In this document: piece by piece, positions 13,701 to 27,029 of the stretch | How the letters are laid out: each line of letters starts with the position of its first letter | How positions within the stretch are numbered: the first letter of the stretch is position 1 | Source: Bilabrum cf. latius | Lineage: Eukaryota > Bigyra: Bicosoecida > Bigyra > Bicosoecida | Assembly: GCA_965178125.1 (NCBI GenBank) | Contig: OZ237774.1 | Span: 248,001 to 312,000 of the forward strand | DNA: 64,000 nucleotides | Reading direction: 5' to 3' | Program-made: the position numbers and the translations under genes | Notes under the pieces: generated by a model | The model's input: only the letters and a program-made list of their open reading frames with translations | What the model was told of the DNA's origin: nothing | The model's database searches: none

Positions 13701-16700
13701 GCACTAGTCCATTGTGAACACCATCCTGCGGGATCCACCTCAGGGGTGTCTTTGTTCTTACATCTCGCTCTATTTGACGACTTGCACTGGTGGATTCATT
13801 CGCTTCGATCCACCCGCTCGATTTGATGCAATCAAGCTCGTCGATGCCGGAATGGCAGGCTGCATCTGCGTGCGACCAGCTGTCCCCGGTGCCATTGCTC
13901 ATCAATCCCAACCGGCGGATCTGCTGCATAACCCCGTCCTGCCAGCCGACCAGTCGCACACTAGACCCACGCTCAAGGCTGATTGCCTCCACCGACACCC
14001 GCCCAAGGGCGCTAACCATGGCTCCCAAAGCCTGCGGAGACAGCGGGTACCCGCCCGACTCGCGCATGTTGAGGGTCAGTCGAACCGGCCTAACAGCAGC
14101 AGACACAATGGAAGCACCACCTAGAGTCGCGTTGCCATCGCCGACAGATGTTTTCAGCACGCGCTCCTCGAAGCCGAGCGGTGCGTCGTACATGTGCACC
14201 TCCAGCCATGACACGTGGGGATGGGCGGGCCTGTCTGCCTCCATGATGCTGATCTGGAGACTATCCGCGCTAGCGGATTGACTGCTACCGACTACATCGT
14301 GCTGCTAGTCTACTTGTGCCTGCCCCTGCAACCTGTAAGCTGCCCCAGCCACTAAGTTACTGCCGGTGGTGCACACGGGTACTCGCACGTGCGAGTGAGG
14401 TTCCCAGGATGTAGGCGAGTCATCGGCTGCGGCAGGCCAGGCAGTGCTCGTGCCTGTTTCCGGTGCAAGCAGCGAGGCAGCCGCGTGCCCTCTTGCGGCC
14501 ATGATCTTCATGTAAGTCGCGTCACTCTATAGCACCTCTGGAAGGGATGTCCCGAAGGTGGCCCTGGCCCGAGTACTGCCAGCGGCTTCCATTGCTTCGG
14601 CAATGGACGGCAACACGATCGGGTCAGACGATCCCCTCTGGCCACCCCACCCATACGGGGCCCATTCAGCAGCAACTTCGAGAGGAGCTACTGCGAATGA
14701 CTCACGGATCGATAGACCGCCAACGATGGCGTTCCCTTTGCTGTCCCGCAGGGCGAGGGCTGCCTGTGAGCAACGCCCCAAAGGCACACGCAGGGGTGTG
14801 ACGAAGAATGACGATGGGACGTCCGCGTCATGGGCGATAACGTCTATGTCCACGTCAGGAGTCATGGGCACTGAGCTGGACGTCACAGACATGGTGTAGT
14901 GTCCAGCCACGGTGCAAGTGATGGGCATGCGCACCAGCTGCCGCCCCTGCTGAATCTGTGGATTCTGCGCTGAACAGCTGGACGGGTCACCCCGTTGCAT
15001 CACGCGCGTTGTCCCGGTGGCGTCGGTCACTGTCAGAGACCTGAGCGCAAATTGGAACTGCGGGTTTGCTATGAAGACGACATGACTGTACACGTTGTTG
15101 AATGCACTGTCGCGGATGTCCAGGTTCACCATCGTCTGCAAGCCAGCTATCAGCACCGATGATGCCAAGGCAACGCCTGACTTTGCGGTGTTGAACAGAG
15201 GAACCGCTCGAGAGGCGGTCGGGTCCGGTACCCCCACTGCAGAGACAGACATGGACATGCTGCTACTAGATCGTCTCCCCATCGTCACTGCCACCATGCG
15301 CACTGAGTGCTGGTTGTTGCCCATGGCTACCTCTGTGAACTCAAAGATGAATGAAACGTCGAACGATCCATCGCCCCTGTCCACAATCCCAGTGATGTTG
15401 GCTCGGATACCCGCCGTCCTCCAGCTGACACCTGCGCCAGCCGCCGTTGCTCCCGTTTCTGCCGCGCCAGGTTCCACCAGCAGAGACAGAAATAGAGTAG
15501 GATCGGCCAATCCAGGGCTGGTCGTCACTCGAGTCGTCGGTGCCGTTCGCAGGAGAAATCGAAGGGTATATTCCTCTGCGGCAGGAAGCGAAATGTCGCC
15601 CGTGGTGAAATCTGTGTAAGCAGGGTTGAAGGGCAGGGTAGACGGCCAGTAGAGCTGCAGGGTGCGGGGCCCCTCGCGAGCCTGCTCCAGAGCGAAGAAC
15701 TGTGACGAGTACGCGGACTGGCTTCCCGCACTAGTCACGTTCGGGCACGTGTTGGAGTCGAGCGGAGCCCAGGCTGCGTGCATGCGCGCAGCCCCTGCAG
15801 CCACGTCGGGAAAGCCAGTGAACACCGCGGCATACCCGTCGTCTGCCGCAAGCTCAAGGGGAGTCAGCGGGAAGGTTGCTACCCCTGTGCTTGGAAGGCC
15901 TGCGCTCGTCACACCGGCCGGGCGGTCAATGGCGGCGCATATCTTGCGACTGGAGCGCAGTCCTGCGGCCCTGCCCACCCTCGCAACGACTAGCCCAGCG
16001 GAGGGGAGGTTGCGCCTGCTTCGCTGCACCCCGCCCGCAGCGTCTCCCATGATTAGCAGGTTGGAACCATCCAGTCGGCTGCCATTGGAGATAAGGTCCA
16101 TCACTGAGAGCGTGCCCGTGCTGGTCACCTCTGACGCATCGTACCTGAAAGGCAGCTGTGACTCGTTCACGGGCGGGTGCATGCCAAGCGGCCCGCGCAC
16201 GGGGTGCCACACTGCCACCCGGTACATGATCGTATACGGGGGCTGAATCTGCGCGATCTCGATGGTTTCAACGGCGCGCAGATCCGCCGTAATTTCCAGG
16301 TCGAAAATAGACCCATCTTGAGTCGTGTTTGCGGTGATGACATCCAGCGCCACAGTGCGCTGCCGCACCGTCGCTGGGGCTAAGCTGACAATATCATCTG
16401 GCTGAGCAGGATCAAGGAACTGAACCTATGCCCGGATGCCAGGAAGCAACCTGGCCCCCGCATCCCCAGCACGTTGCCCTGACGCATCCAGTGTGACGAT
16501 CCCAGCGATAACCTGGTCCCCATCTGTGGACACCTGAATGCCGCTGGCCTGCCCCGACTCCTGCCCCAGGAAGGCAACTACGTAGGACCGGGCCGTGGTC
16601 GGCCCGCCTGACGATTGCATTCCGGTGTCCTATTCCGATCGCTGGATTGGTAGCGCGTCCGCGACAGGGGCCCAGTCGGCAGCACTTGAGCCTGCATGCC

Positions 16701-19700
16701 CAGGGATATCAGAAGCATCAGCCACCAGTCGCTGTCCAAACACAGCGGACCCTGGCACATCCAAAAGTTGGTCGTGCAACGTCGCATACATGGATACGTA
16801 TCCAGCGGAACCGCTTGCGCCCGCACTACCTTGTAGTGCAGCGTGGCCCAGAGGACCAGCAGGCACCCATGTTTCGAGATCCTTTCCAAGCACTGCCTGT
16901 GATCCATACTTCGTAGTAGTAGTATTCGATGCCAGCATACCTACTGCCATGGCTGCCAGCGTCTCTGATCCAGCGTTGCAGCCTAGCTCAGTCGCATTCC
17001 AAGCGCCTTCTTGCAGCAGATCATGCGCCATGCCATGGAGCACGTCCACGAACGATCTAGTGCTAGTGCCAGTGAGGCTCTGGGGAAAGTCGGCCCATAG
17101 CAGCGCGCTGCGCACTGCCTCCACAAGCAAGATGCATCTATCATCGGCGACACGTGTGTCCAGTGCAGTCACTGCACCCTCCACCGAATCGGACTGCACC
17201 TGCGGGGATCCAAGCAAGGAGCTGACACAGCGGGAATTGAACTGGGGACTGCTAGTCCTAGGGTCCGGTGTCGATGCACCACTGGAGTCAACGTCCTAGG
17301 GCTAAACACAGTCCACCTCCACGAGCGCGCGCGCACCATCCCGGCTCAGGCCCTAGAACGGTGCAACTATGGGCTGCAGCACTGCATCACCGCCTTCTGC
17401 CAGCGTTCCAGACCACAGTACCTGCACGGTGGTATACGAGGAATCGAGGCCGAGAGTCTGCAAACCATAGCGAGCTATCACGTCTCGCGACCGCTTGTAG
17501 TGTGGAGCGGTGGGCTGCAGGGCCGCTTCCCACAGCTCATGCGAAAGACTCCTGCCATGGCTAGATAGCCAATTCACAGGTGGATGCAACTGAGAGTAAT
17601 TCATGCCGCCCGCTGTGGACTCAACCAGAGAGGCAGCATCCAGTCTTGCGCCCAGCCAAGCGCCATCTACTGAATGGTCGCTTGCAGCAGCGAGCCATGT
17701 CCCGATAGCGATCGACCCGTCGGATGCACTCAGCTATCTCGCCACTGCGATAGAAGCACTTGCGTTAGTCCTCCCCGGCAGAATGCCAGCAATGGACGAT
17801 TGGGATGACGTGGTGGTGTTTTCATCACAGTTCGATGCGGCAGTCGCCGTTGCCACAAGTCCCGAAATTGCCCTACCTGCAGCCTGCGCGCTGGAAGCAG
17901 CATGAACGCCGTCTCCACAGTCAGCACTCGAGACACCGTCGGTCTAAGCAAGCCCACAGGTCTCGTTGAAGCTGGAACCACGCGAGCCTTCAACGTCCAT
18001 TTCAAATCGAGGTCGCCACGGCCAGGACAACTGCTCCGATTCGCGGTAGCTTCGGCCAATGGCCAGCCCGAACGGGCCTGTAGTGCCATCCAGTGCATGC
18101 GGGTGAATGGGGCTGCAACCAGCGTCAGCCTGCACTCGTCGTAGTGGGAAATAGCTGCCTGAATCATCGGCCTAGCCTGCAGTGTCCTGCGCCACACGCA
18201 CCCTCGTTCCCGAACCTGCAACGGAGAGCAGCACCGGCCCAGTTCCATTCGTGACTGGATCGAAAATAGACACGTTCAGACCCAGCCCAGGGAGCCCACT
18301 ACTTTGCCTCATTACCACATCAAGCACACCGCTTTGCGATGCACTGACTTCATCGGCAGCTTGTAATGCCGCACTCAAAGTTGGGCCTCCATCCGTACTG
18401 GCGCACGAGACCAGAGGCCGGCGCCGGCCGCCGAGCCACATGGCCCTACGCACCGCATCTTCCAGCAGCTGCCGGCTCCCACCAATGTACGGTAGGGAAC
18501 ACATATCTATGGATTCGGGGCCTAGAAGGGGCCTGGCACGTCGCGCTGCGCCATCTGCGCCCCAGACGAGTGGAAACCCCTCTCCATTCTCTCTCGGCAC
18601 GTACCACGCCCCCATCACGTTGCTCTATGCAGCTGCTTCCCTACTGCTGAGGTTCACTGCGGGTATCTCCGTGCCAGACATAGTGAGCTGGGCGCCGGTG
18701 GCAAGCGCCCCAAATGGTATCTACAGGTTAGCTGACAGGCGAACCGAGCCCTCGCTCTACTGGGCCTAATGGGTACTGATTGCTCCGGAGTCGTTCACAC
18801 TGACCACGCTAGGCAGCACCTGCAATAGACAATCGTCGGTTGCCACAGTCCGGCGCAATCCACCCGCCCACTCTACGGTGGCTTGCACATCACACGCATG
18901 ACCCTCAAGTACATCGGCTTTCCTACTGCCTGTAAGCTCGTCGAGCCAAGCACCGCCAAGGGAGTGCGTATCGCCGTCCAGTCCAACGGTCGCGAGGTTG
19001 AATGCGGCTGTGAGAGGCAAGCCAGACTGCAGGGCATGCTCCCATGGCATGGATGATGACTGATCATCATTCCCAGGGGCATGGACCATCCTCACTGGCA
19101 GCATCACGCCAACGGTGCCCAGGTGTCCCATCGAGCCGCTCGTGGCACTCCCCAAGAGGGCAGATCCAATCATGCACCCGATGTCCAGACTCAGGTATCC
19201 ACCGGCAGACTCACCTGAAATGCAAGGCGAGATGTTGCTTGCGTTCATATCCATGCCTAGACTCGTATGCTGCCAAAAATCCCCGACAAACTCAAGAGCA
19301 CCGGAGCCATTCGCGGCGCTCCCTAGGGCAGCGTCGGCGGCCCGGCCAGTCGAAGCGACCCAGCCAGCCGCCAGTGACAATGCCGCCGGCTCATGCGACA
19401 TAAGCTGCCCAGTCAAACCATCCACAGGCCGTATGCTATCGACCGCATCCACAAGTCCATCTAGCTGCCCAGCGTAAATGGCATGTGTCAGGTTGGCCGA
19501 CTCAGATTGGAATAGGGCCGTGGCCTGTCCGATCGCAGCAGCAACTCGAGAGAGACAGGCCTGCGTGCCTTCATTCCCGCATGAAAGCAGCGTTGACTGG
19601 CTGGAGCTGGCAAATTCAACGAGACCGAGCGCTGTGTTGCCATCGCCAGCCCCGTGCAACCAAGCAGCTAGATCAGCTCGAGCAGCTTCACCAGATGCAG

Positions 19701-22700
19701 GCACGAATGATGCTCCGATTAATACCTCATCGTCCAGGATGCTCCTCACACGAGCCTCACCTGCGTGCATCTATACAAGCACTCCACTACGAGACCCGAC
19801 GAGTGTCAGCGGATCTGCATCGTACTGTGGTACAGTCTCCAGACCGCCTGCCTCACCAGTCCTCGCGAAATGGCCTGGAGCAATGGCGCGGCCTGCTGCC
19901 AACTTCAGCGACTCGTTCATTGACCCATCCATGCCCATGAATGGCACAATGGGGACACGGATGGCCATGGTTGCATTCTAGCCGGTCCACGTCACGCCCT
20001 CAAGCTGCAGTCCAATGGTGCCATCCGACTGCACCTCACATGCTACACCGCCCAGCACTCGCACAGAGGCAGGGACAAGGGCCAGGTCTACTCGACGAGT
20101 CGCGTTCGCAGGCACCACTCCATCGATTGAGAGCGAACCCTACATTGGCTACATCGACGGACGCAGAGTGGATTTCCCCAAAATGGTGCAAGCTGCCTAT
20201 CCCCCGGTGCAGTCGAGAAGATCCATCGAGTCTGCTTTGCCCAAACAGGGCACGTCTTCGTCCTGCAAGAGCAATCTAGCAGCTGGAGCTGCAGACGTGA
20301 AGTCAACGGGGATCGGTCCGGTGCATGCGGATCCTCTGTGCAGGGCAGACATTGATACTCTGGGGGCGAGGCCATGCGACGGCACGATTACCGTGACGTT
20401 CGCAACATCCAGCAGATCGATCAACACGTGCTGCTGCTTCGCGCCGTAAACCAACCCAGCACCCGACTCGTCAATTAAGCGCACCTCAGTAATCGATTGA
20501 ATTGCATACTGCATTCCAGCAGTCAAGTTGCGAGCCGATGCAGGTAATGGTACTGATACATCGACTGGAGTGCCCTCACCGGGCTCACGGTACTCTTCCA
20601 TGCAGGCTCTGTCATACCCTCCACGCCTGCCAACGCTTGTATCCCAACGAACCATCGGGCAAATGCCTAGCTGCATGCGGACGGCTGGGTCTCCTGGCAG
20701 AAGGGACGTGACAATGCCGGCCTACGAAGCCCGATTGCCCAGGCAATCAACCACGCTGGACACGTTTGAGAGGGCCCGCTGCAAGTCCATGTCGGAACCG
20801 CCAAGCCCAAGCAGTGCTCGCCACGATTCAACCAGGCCGGACGCATGCGTGTCTGTGCACTCGTTGCTTGGAACCACAGCGATATTCACTCGCTGCAGTG
20901 CAGTGCTTTGAGCCGTCATGTTGGTGGAGGCACTCACCGATGCTCCTCCCTGCGGCGTCAACCCTGCCGTCACTTCCAGCCCGATGAAGTGGCCTGGCGC
21001 TGTGGCGCTGTCAAACTGTCCAGACCACGCGCACCCGTCACTAGTCACAGCAGAGGCTGACAATCCAAACGTCCCCGTATTATTGCCAGAATGCGAGGCC
21101 GTGGACCGTACTGCCCTCACGTCGATCGCCCCATTGGCTGCAGCAGGCACGACAGGTCCAGAGCCTCCATATCGCACTTCGACACACACTGTCTCCCCTG
21201 CGATGACAGTTACAACTGGTGGTGCACCGACATTTATCCCGGCTTGACTCGCATACAGGGGCAAAGGCGCCTGCAAAATACCCGAATTCACGAGCAAGTC
21301 GAACGAAAGGCCTTGCAGAGCCTGACCCCGACCCACCCCCCCTGGCACCCCTTCATCTGCAACACCTTCCGCCAAGTCTGCAAGACTCCACAGCACCGTG
21401 AATGCATCGCCAGGCACGCTCATGCCAAATCGCAGCTCCGGGTTGCACCTCTCCTGCCCCTCGGCACAGGCGCACTGTCCCCCGGTCGAATCACCGACCC
21501 AATCCGCGGGTTCGGCTGGTGACAGCCAAACTGTCTGCAGCACCGCTCCAGTGGACGCATGTATCTGCCAAGTGCCCCATGGCGCTGCTTGGCGCACGTC
21601 TGCCACGGCTGCCGGTGTCCCGTCCATCGATGCCACCAGTGCGGCCAGCACGCTGGATCCAGCGCTCACGTGAACAGTCCCGTTCGAAGCCAGCAGAGCG
21701 TCTTTCTCGCGGCCGAGATCCAAGGGCCACGGCCGCTGCAATGCAACCAGCCCGGACGACCTCTCTCCGTCTGGTATCTCAACGGACATGTCGATGCCTT
21801 GCAGCATCACAGCACACGGAAACTCATTCGCTGGTGCACCGCTGGATCTGCTGCAAGCGGACTTGAACACGGCAGGCCTGGCGAGGCCACCGGCAGTAGA
21901 TGCCGCGGTGGTGCCAAGCTGAACATTGGTTGCAGCGCTGCAGTTCAATGCGCCAGCCGTGCCTGGTAGCACGGCCAGCTGCGCCATCGACGAGTCTGCC
22001 AAACGGCTTCCCACGTCTTGCTCGTCACTACCCGAAATTGTGCTCATTGGAACCACATCTGCCACCTGTGACCACTGACCTTCGGTACAGCACGCATTGA
22101 ATGACCCGGTCACGGTGAAGTCATCCAGCATCATCGATGCCTCCTCTGCAACTGAAGATGACACCGTCTGCCCCAGGATGTGCAGCGCCTGCGGGAGACA
22201 CGCAGTCACCTTCACTTTGCCTAATCGAATCTCACGGAGCCACGGACAACTATCACGTCGCTCTTGCTGAGCAAAGGCAGCGTGCAGCTCAATGTCAGCC
22301 ACTGGCGCAGGCTGCATCAAAAGACCAGGCACGGCTGCAGGAGGGAGCCATGCGGGAAGAGAGCCTGTAATGCGGTTCCAAATTTCTTCCAGAGGCTAAC
22401 CCTGATCCCCATGCGGCGCATCAACTGTCAGAATGGCCGATGCCAGCGCTGCACTTGCGGCGGCTGCCGGCTGCACGCAGCCCTGGACATTGACTGTGGC
22501 ACGAATGCCAGAGCCAGCAGGTACCGCTGACACACAGGCTGTGCACATCAGACCCGATTCGGCCTCGCTGACGGTTTGGTTCTCAGCACGGCACGCGCAT
22601 GCCTACCGATCCACAGTTCCGCGAGCTGCCTCGAAGAGCGCCTGCTCCACTGTACTATCCACGGCCCACACCTGCATGGCATACCCACTGGCAAACACAG

Positions 22701-25700
22701 CACCCAGCGCCGACCCGTCGCCCGCAGGAGCTACAGGATTGGCACCTGCTAGTCCGTTTGAGGTGTCCTCCTGCAACTCGCCGAGATACTTTTCCGCTGA
22801 ACCACTACTCGCAGCTACGGTCAGACGCACAGCTGGCACGCCACCGTCGACTGGTGGCCCGACTGCCAAGCGACCAAGCTCCTCGGCGGCTGTTCGAGAT
22901 GCCAACACCAGCACTTCCGGCACATTGCCAGCGCAAGCCCACTTGAGCTCCTGGCCAGATCGATCTCCGTCAGATTCAGCTGCACTGCTAATCCCACCCA
23001 TGCTTCCTATAGTTACGATGCCAGCCGCGCCAGAGACAGCCGGGTGATGAAGCCGTGCACCTTCCCATTCCAGCACGCTGGGCAAGCTCTTAATTCCATC
23101 GTGTGCGAGTGAACCACTCGCCTCTCCAGCCCTGACGACCCTAGCCGATGCTGCCAGAGGGCACACGCTGTTGCGAGCGAGGCACCTTGCACGCTCCCAG
23201 GCTGCTACGCTGAACGCACGCGGTGAAGAGGCAGGGGCACTCGTCGCTGTACCCTCACCATCGGTCAGGTTGCACGCCCGGCCCAGCTCGTGCAGGGAGA
23301 CCGCACCGGCGCTAGGTGCGCTGCCTGGTCGTGCTGCAGTGGGCTGCACCCACGCGGTCTGTGAGGTTGTCAGCGCGGCGCCACGGCCGAGGGCTCGCGC
23401 CATGCCACGCGATTCCACTTCCCCTGCTAGAGCGGTCCACCCGGGCGGCAGAACAGCCACACCTGCTCTGTACCAGATATCTTCAATTGAACCTTGATCG
23501 TCACCGCCAAGGACCCACAGGCTATCCCCAAAAGGGGCTCCCATGGAGCTGATGGCCTCCGATTCGTCCTGCAGGGCGGCCACGTCCTGCCATCGGGCAA
23601 CGACCGGAGATGCGCCCGTTTGGCCAGTAGCACTGGCTGCTGCGACCTGAACCGAATGCGCACCGCTCTCTGTGGATGCGTCCTGCGGCTGCTCGGAAGA
23701 ACCCATGCTGTACCCTGTGGCGATGATGACTGGTGGCATGGGACCCGCTGCCGTTGGCAAGCCCCCATCGCTCCCGGTAGCAGTACCAGCTTGCGCATCG
23801 CCTCCTTCCAGGCGACTCCACCTTGACAGCAGCAGCCCGCACGCAGCTCCCATCCTTGCCTGCTCGTCCATGCTCGTCGTATAACCACCCCCTGCCGCAA
23901 CAGGCAGGAGGCTCGACACATTCACCCGAGCGATTACGCTGCTTTCGTCCTTCCCACAGCTTGGGGTGAACCACTCACCTGACCCTGCATTCCCGTCCTC
24001 GTCCTCACCGCACAGGATCGCCTCGAGGTCGCAGGGGTGGCCCCCGTGAGGAACAATGGAGAGAGACAGGTGCCTTGAGGAAACCGCTGTATCGGAAACG
24101 TCATGGATCAGGCGCCGCATCCACTGCTCATCGAGCTCAACGGACATATCAGCGCACATGGGCAGCTCGTGCAGAGACAGCTCGCCTGCAGTTGTAGTAG
24201 TTGGCACAACTGACCCACCGGACAGCGGGGCGCGCTGGTACGCGTCCAGCCAATCGAGAGGACCAGGCGCTGCCAGCTGCTGCTGGGACAGATCCAGGTC
24301 CAGCACTGCAGATGCTGGTGAACTGGATGTGGCTGCAGTGGACTGCACCCAGCGGTCGGAAGGCACCAGGTCCCTCGGTACACTGGCCGCAGGTGACAGG
24401 CCGGCGCTCTGGTGTGTTAGGGCAGGAAGGCACACAGCCACCTGCGCCGTGCCCCTCGCAGCAGCCCGGTTCCTCGCAGCACGTGGATCATGCACCCCCC
24501 GCAGGTCGATTTGGCCAGATCCCGTGACGAGTGCACCGAGATCCAGACCAGCGGAAGCGCCCCGGTGCTCCTGCTCCTGCGTCTCACCGGTGTCTTGCCC
24601 CCACTGGCATGTAGTGGGACTGCTCCCGTTGTTCCCCGGCATGCTGCTGCCCCCCTGAGTACCGAATACCTCATCTGTAGGCCAATGCAGGGGCAGCGCA
24701 ATCGGCAGGTAGGTGGTCAAAGTGGCTGCCGCCGACACGGCTCCCTCGGCCACCGCCAGTCCCATGGCCATGGAAAGAGCCGACCGGCCCGGAGCTCCCC
24801 TGCCCGCTCGCGTCCCAGCGCGCGCCAGCGCCTCGGCAACCGCTCCAGTTGCGCTCGGAACCGCCGACTCTGATGCTCGGGACGAGCCACCGGTTGCAAC
24901 CTCGACTGCATCCTCGGCGGCAGCGGGGCCCAGAGTCAGGCCAAGGGACGCCCACGCTGGCCCGGCGTGTGACGAGTGCTGCTGCTGCTCGAGGGGCGCT
25001 GGTCGTGATCGGACTGTGACGGTGGGGAGGCTCCAGCCCACCCGGGACGCGCCTCTGACGCTGTGTGACGATTGAGACCCGTTGCTGATCAGTGCGGTTC
25101 CGAAGGCGTGCCCCGCTGCAATGGTACTACGCTGGACTATGATGGAATCGGAGCCGAAATCCACGGGGCCCACGGTACGGGGACTCAGCGTGAGCTAGGC
25201 CAGTGCCTGTTCCTCACTCGTCACACCACCCGTGCCCACCTGCCCCACGATAGGCATGCCCGAACGAAGGGCATTGGAATGTTCAGCGCGCACCGCCAGG
25301 CACGCCCACCGCGCCACACTTCCGGCTTGGTCGCGCCCCTCTTCCGTGTAGCCGAGGCAGAGAGTTTCTGGGGCAGAGGAGCCTGCAAGTGCGTGCGCCT
25401 GGATGTCTTCGCCTCGCATGTCGCAGAAGCTGTCAGAGCCCCAGGGTGCAGCCCCCACACAGACAATGAGACTGTTGTTTGTTCCCTGAATACCTGTCAG
25501 CGCGCCTGGACGGGGCTGCATCGCCCGTAGGCACCTGCTCGCGATCGGATCGGCGGCCAATGCCGCTCTGATCCCTGCGGTCGCTCGGCCGAACGCAGCA
25601 TCACCGCTGGAATCCAACCTTGCGTAGAACGGAATCTAACCAACCGGACAGGCTCCAGCCAACGGCGAGCCTGGTGATGGGATTAGCTGAGGGTCGAGTG

Positions 25701-26774
25701 GCTGCAATGCAATCATTGCATCAAAGCCGCTACCACCAGTGGAGCCATTGCCAGGTGCGACTAAACGCAAGTCGTCATGACCGAAATTAAGCAATCCCTC
25801 ATAGATCACTTGCTGTCCTCCTGGTTCTCCTTCATAGATTTCAAATGGTACGATCCAGCTTGAGTTGCTGTTTGACTGCGTACCTTGTGATGGACTAAAC
25901 ACGCCATCAACAAGCCGAGAATCGATTGATGCGTCATTGGCACTACGCGTAAGATCGTCGAAGTCTAGTATGTAGCACCCAAAGCTGTCTGAATACTACA
26001 TTTCTACTTCACCAAACTGTGACGACGAGGCTGCCAACTGCAGCATGTTTCGGGGACACGCGAGCATTCCTAACGGTAAGGAATTCTCCACCGATTGCAG
26101 AAGCTATGTATACACATCAGTGTCCCGACACTACCTCGTTCTAAGTGTGTGGCCCAGAATTTCAACTAGCGTTGGACTGCGAGGTGCAACAGCAGGGTAT
26201 CCGAACATTTTACAAGCTCCCGGCAACACAAGTGCGAAAATCTTAATACGATATGTGTCTTACGACGTTAATGATGAAGAAATCCCGTCCCATGCAACCA
26301 CTGAGTGCACTTCAGGTCGTGCGACGCTCGCTGAAGCAGTTGCCGAACAGGTTTGGTCTCCCAATTGCACAGCAGAAGATGGGCTACGAGACCAGGCCAT
26401 TTTTACCTTGGTGACTTCATCACAAGTTTTTAGCTGGTTTGGCAGCGTGCTGGAACTACTGGTACGATTATTGTAGCTGTTGGAGTCCCGGTTCTGCGTG
26501 GTCATCGTCGAGATTTCGGAAGGCTGGCAAGCTGCAATTTGACCGGAAGTTGGAATGCGCGCCGAGAATTTCCAGAGTAATATCATAATCTCACTATGAC
26601 TACCACTGCACGCGCGGTTGCTGCGTCCGTCGAGGCGTCACCCCCGTCGGTTCTGGTCTGTGACTGGCAGCTGAGCCCGGCAAAGAGCAGTTGCGAATGG
26701 CTTGCACCCGCTGCAAGAGGGGTGAATCCTGCGAAACTGCATGCTATAGCAACAAAGATGAGTTCTGTTAGCAT
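4756..26774 (-). CDS. Giant type I membrane protein, about 7,200 residues
   Basis: One reading frame runs on the minus strand from about 26240 to a TGA at 4756-4758, broken only by TAG codons (25636, 25195, 22603, 20722, 20197, 18766, 16426, 13078, 10744, 8800, 7372, 6622, 6127 and others). I checked every TTA trinucleotide I could find on the plus strand between 4756 and 25900, and none falls in frame as TAA. The proposed start at 26774 gives a signal peptide (MLTELIFVAIACSFAG), joined through one or two small introns (near 26590-26520 and 26408-26242). The second intron would remove the only in-frame TAA, at 26260. A single transmembrane segment (LSVLALSLIISGSVLAACAM) at about 6765-6860 is followed by a Ser/Gly-rich tail of about 670 residues. 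The ectodomain is rich in N-x-S/T sites and beta-strand-like sequence with scattered Cys pairs. I recognise no named domain. An adhesion or surface receptor role is inference. Confidence 0.75.
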
Positions 26775-27029
26775 TTGATTGCGGCGATTTGGACAGTACT
26801 GAATTGTCAAATGCGGCTGATTCGGGCGCAACGGCAGGTGGCGTTTCTGGAACGCAGTCATCGGCGGCGATGCGATCACCCTGCGGCAGTTCCGGTCTAC
26901 TAGTAGCGATTCCTGCGCAGGTGCAGGCATACAACTGCATCATGCTTTCACAAACTTTACGTTTCTTACATAAATCATGAAATATAAAGGCTGTTATATC
27001 CCGGTTCCAGCCGTTGCACCCGGTAGACT

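Noticed and set aside
26260-26262. In-frame TAA as proof that UAA is also sense
   Set aside because: It lies inside a region that an AAG|GTAAAA donor and TTAAG acceptor would remove as an intron in phase, and no other in-frame TAA was found downstream.
4756-26774. A row of about 20 independent minus-strand genes separated by TAG
   Set aside because: All fragments share one frame with no TGA between them where I checked, and every break I examined is TAG. Independent genes would fall in mixed frames.
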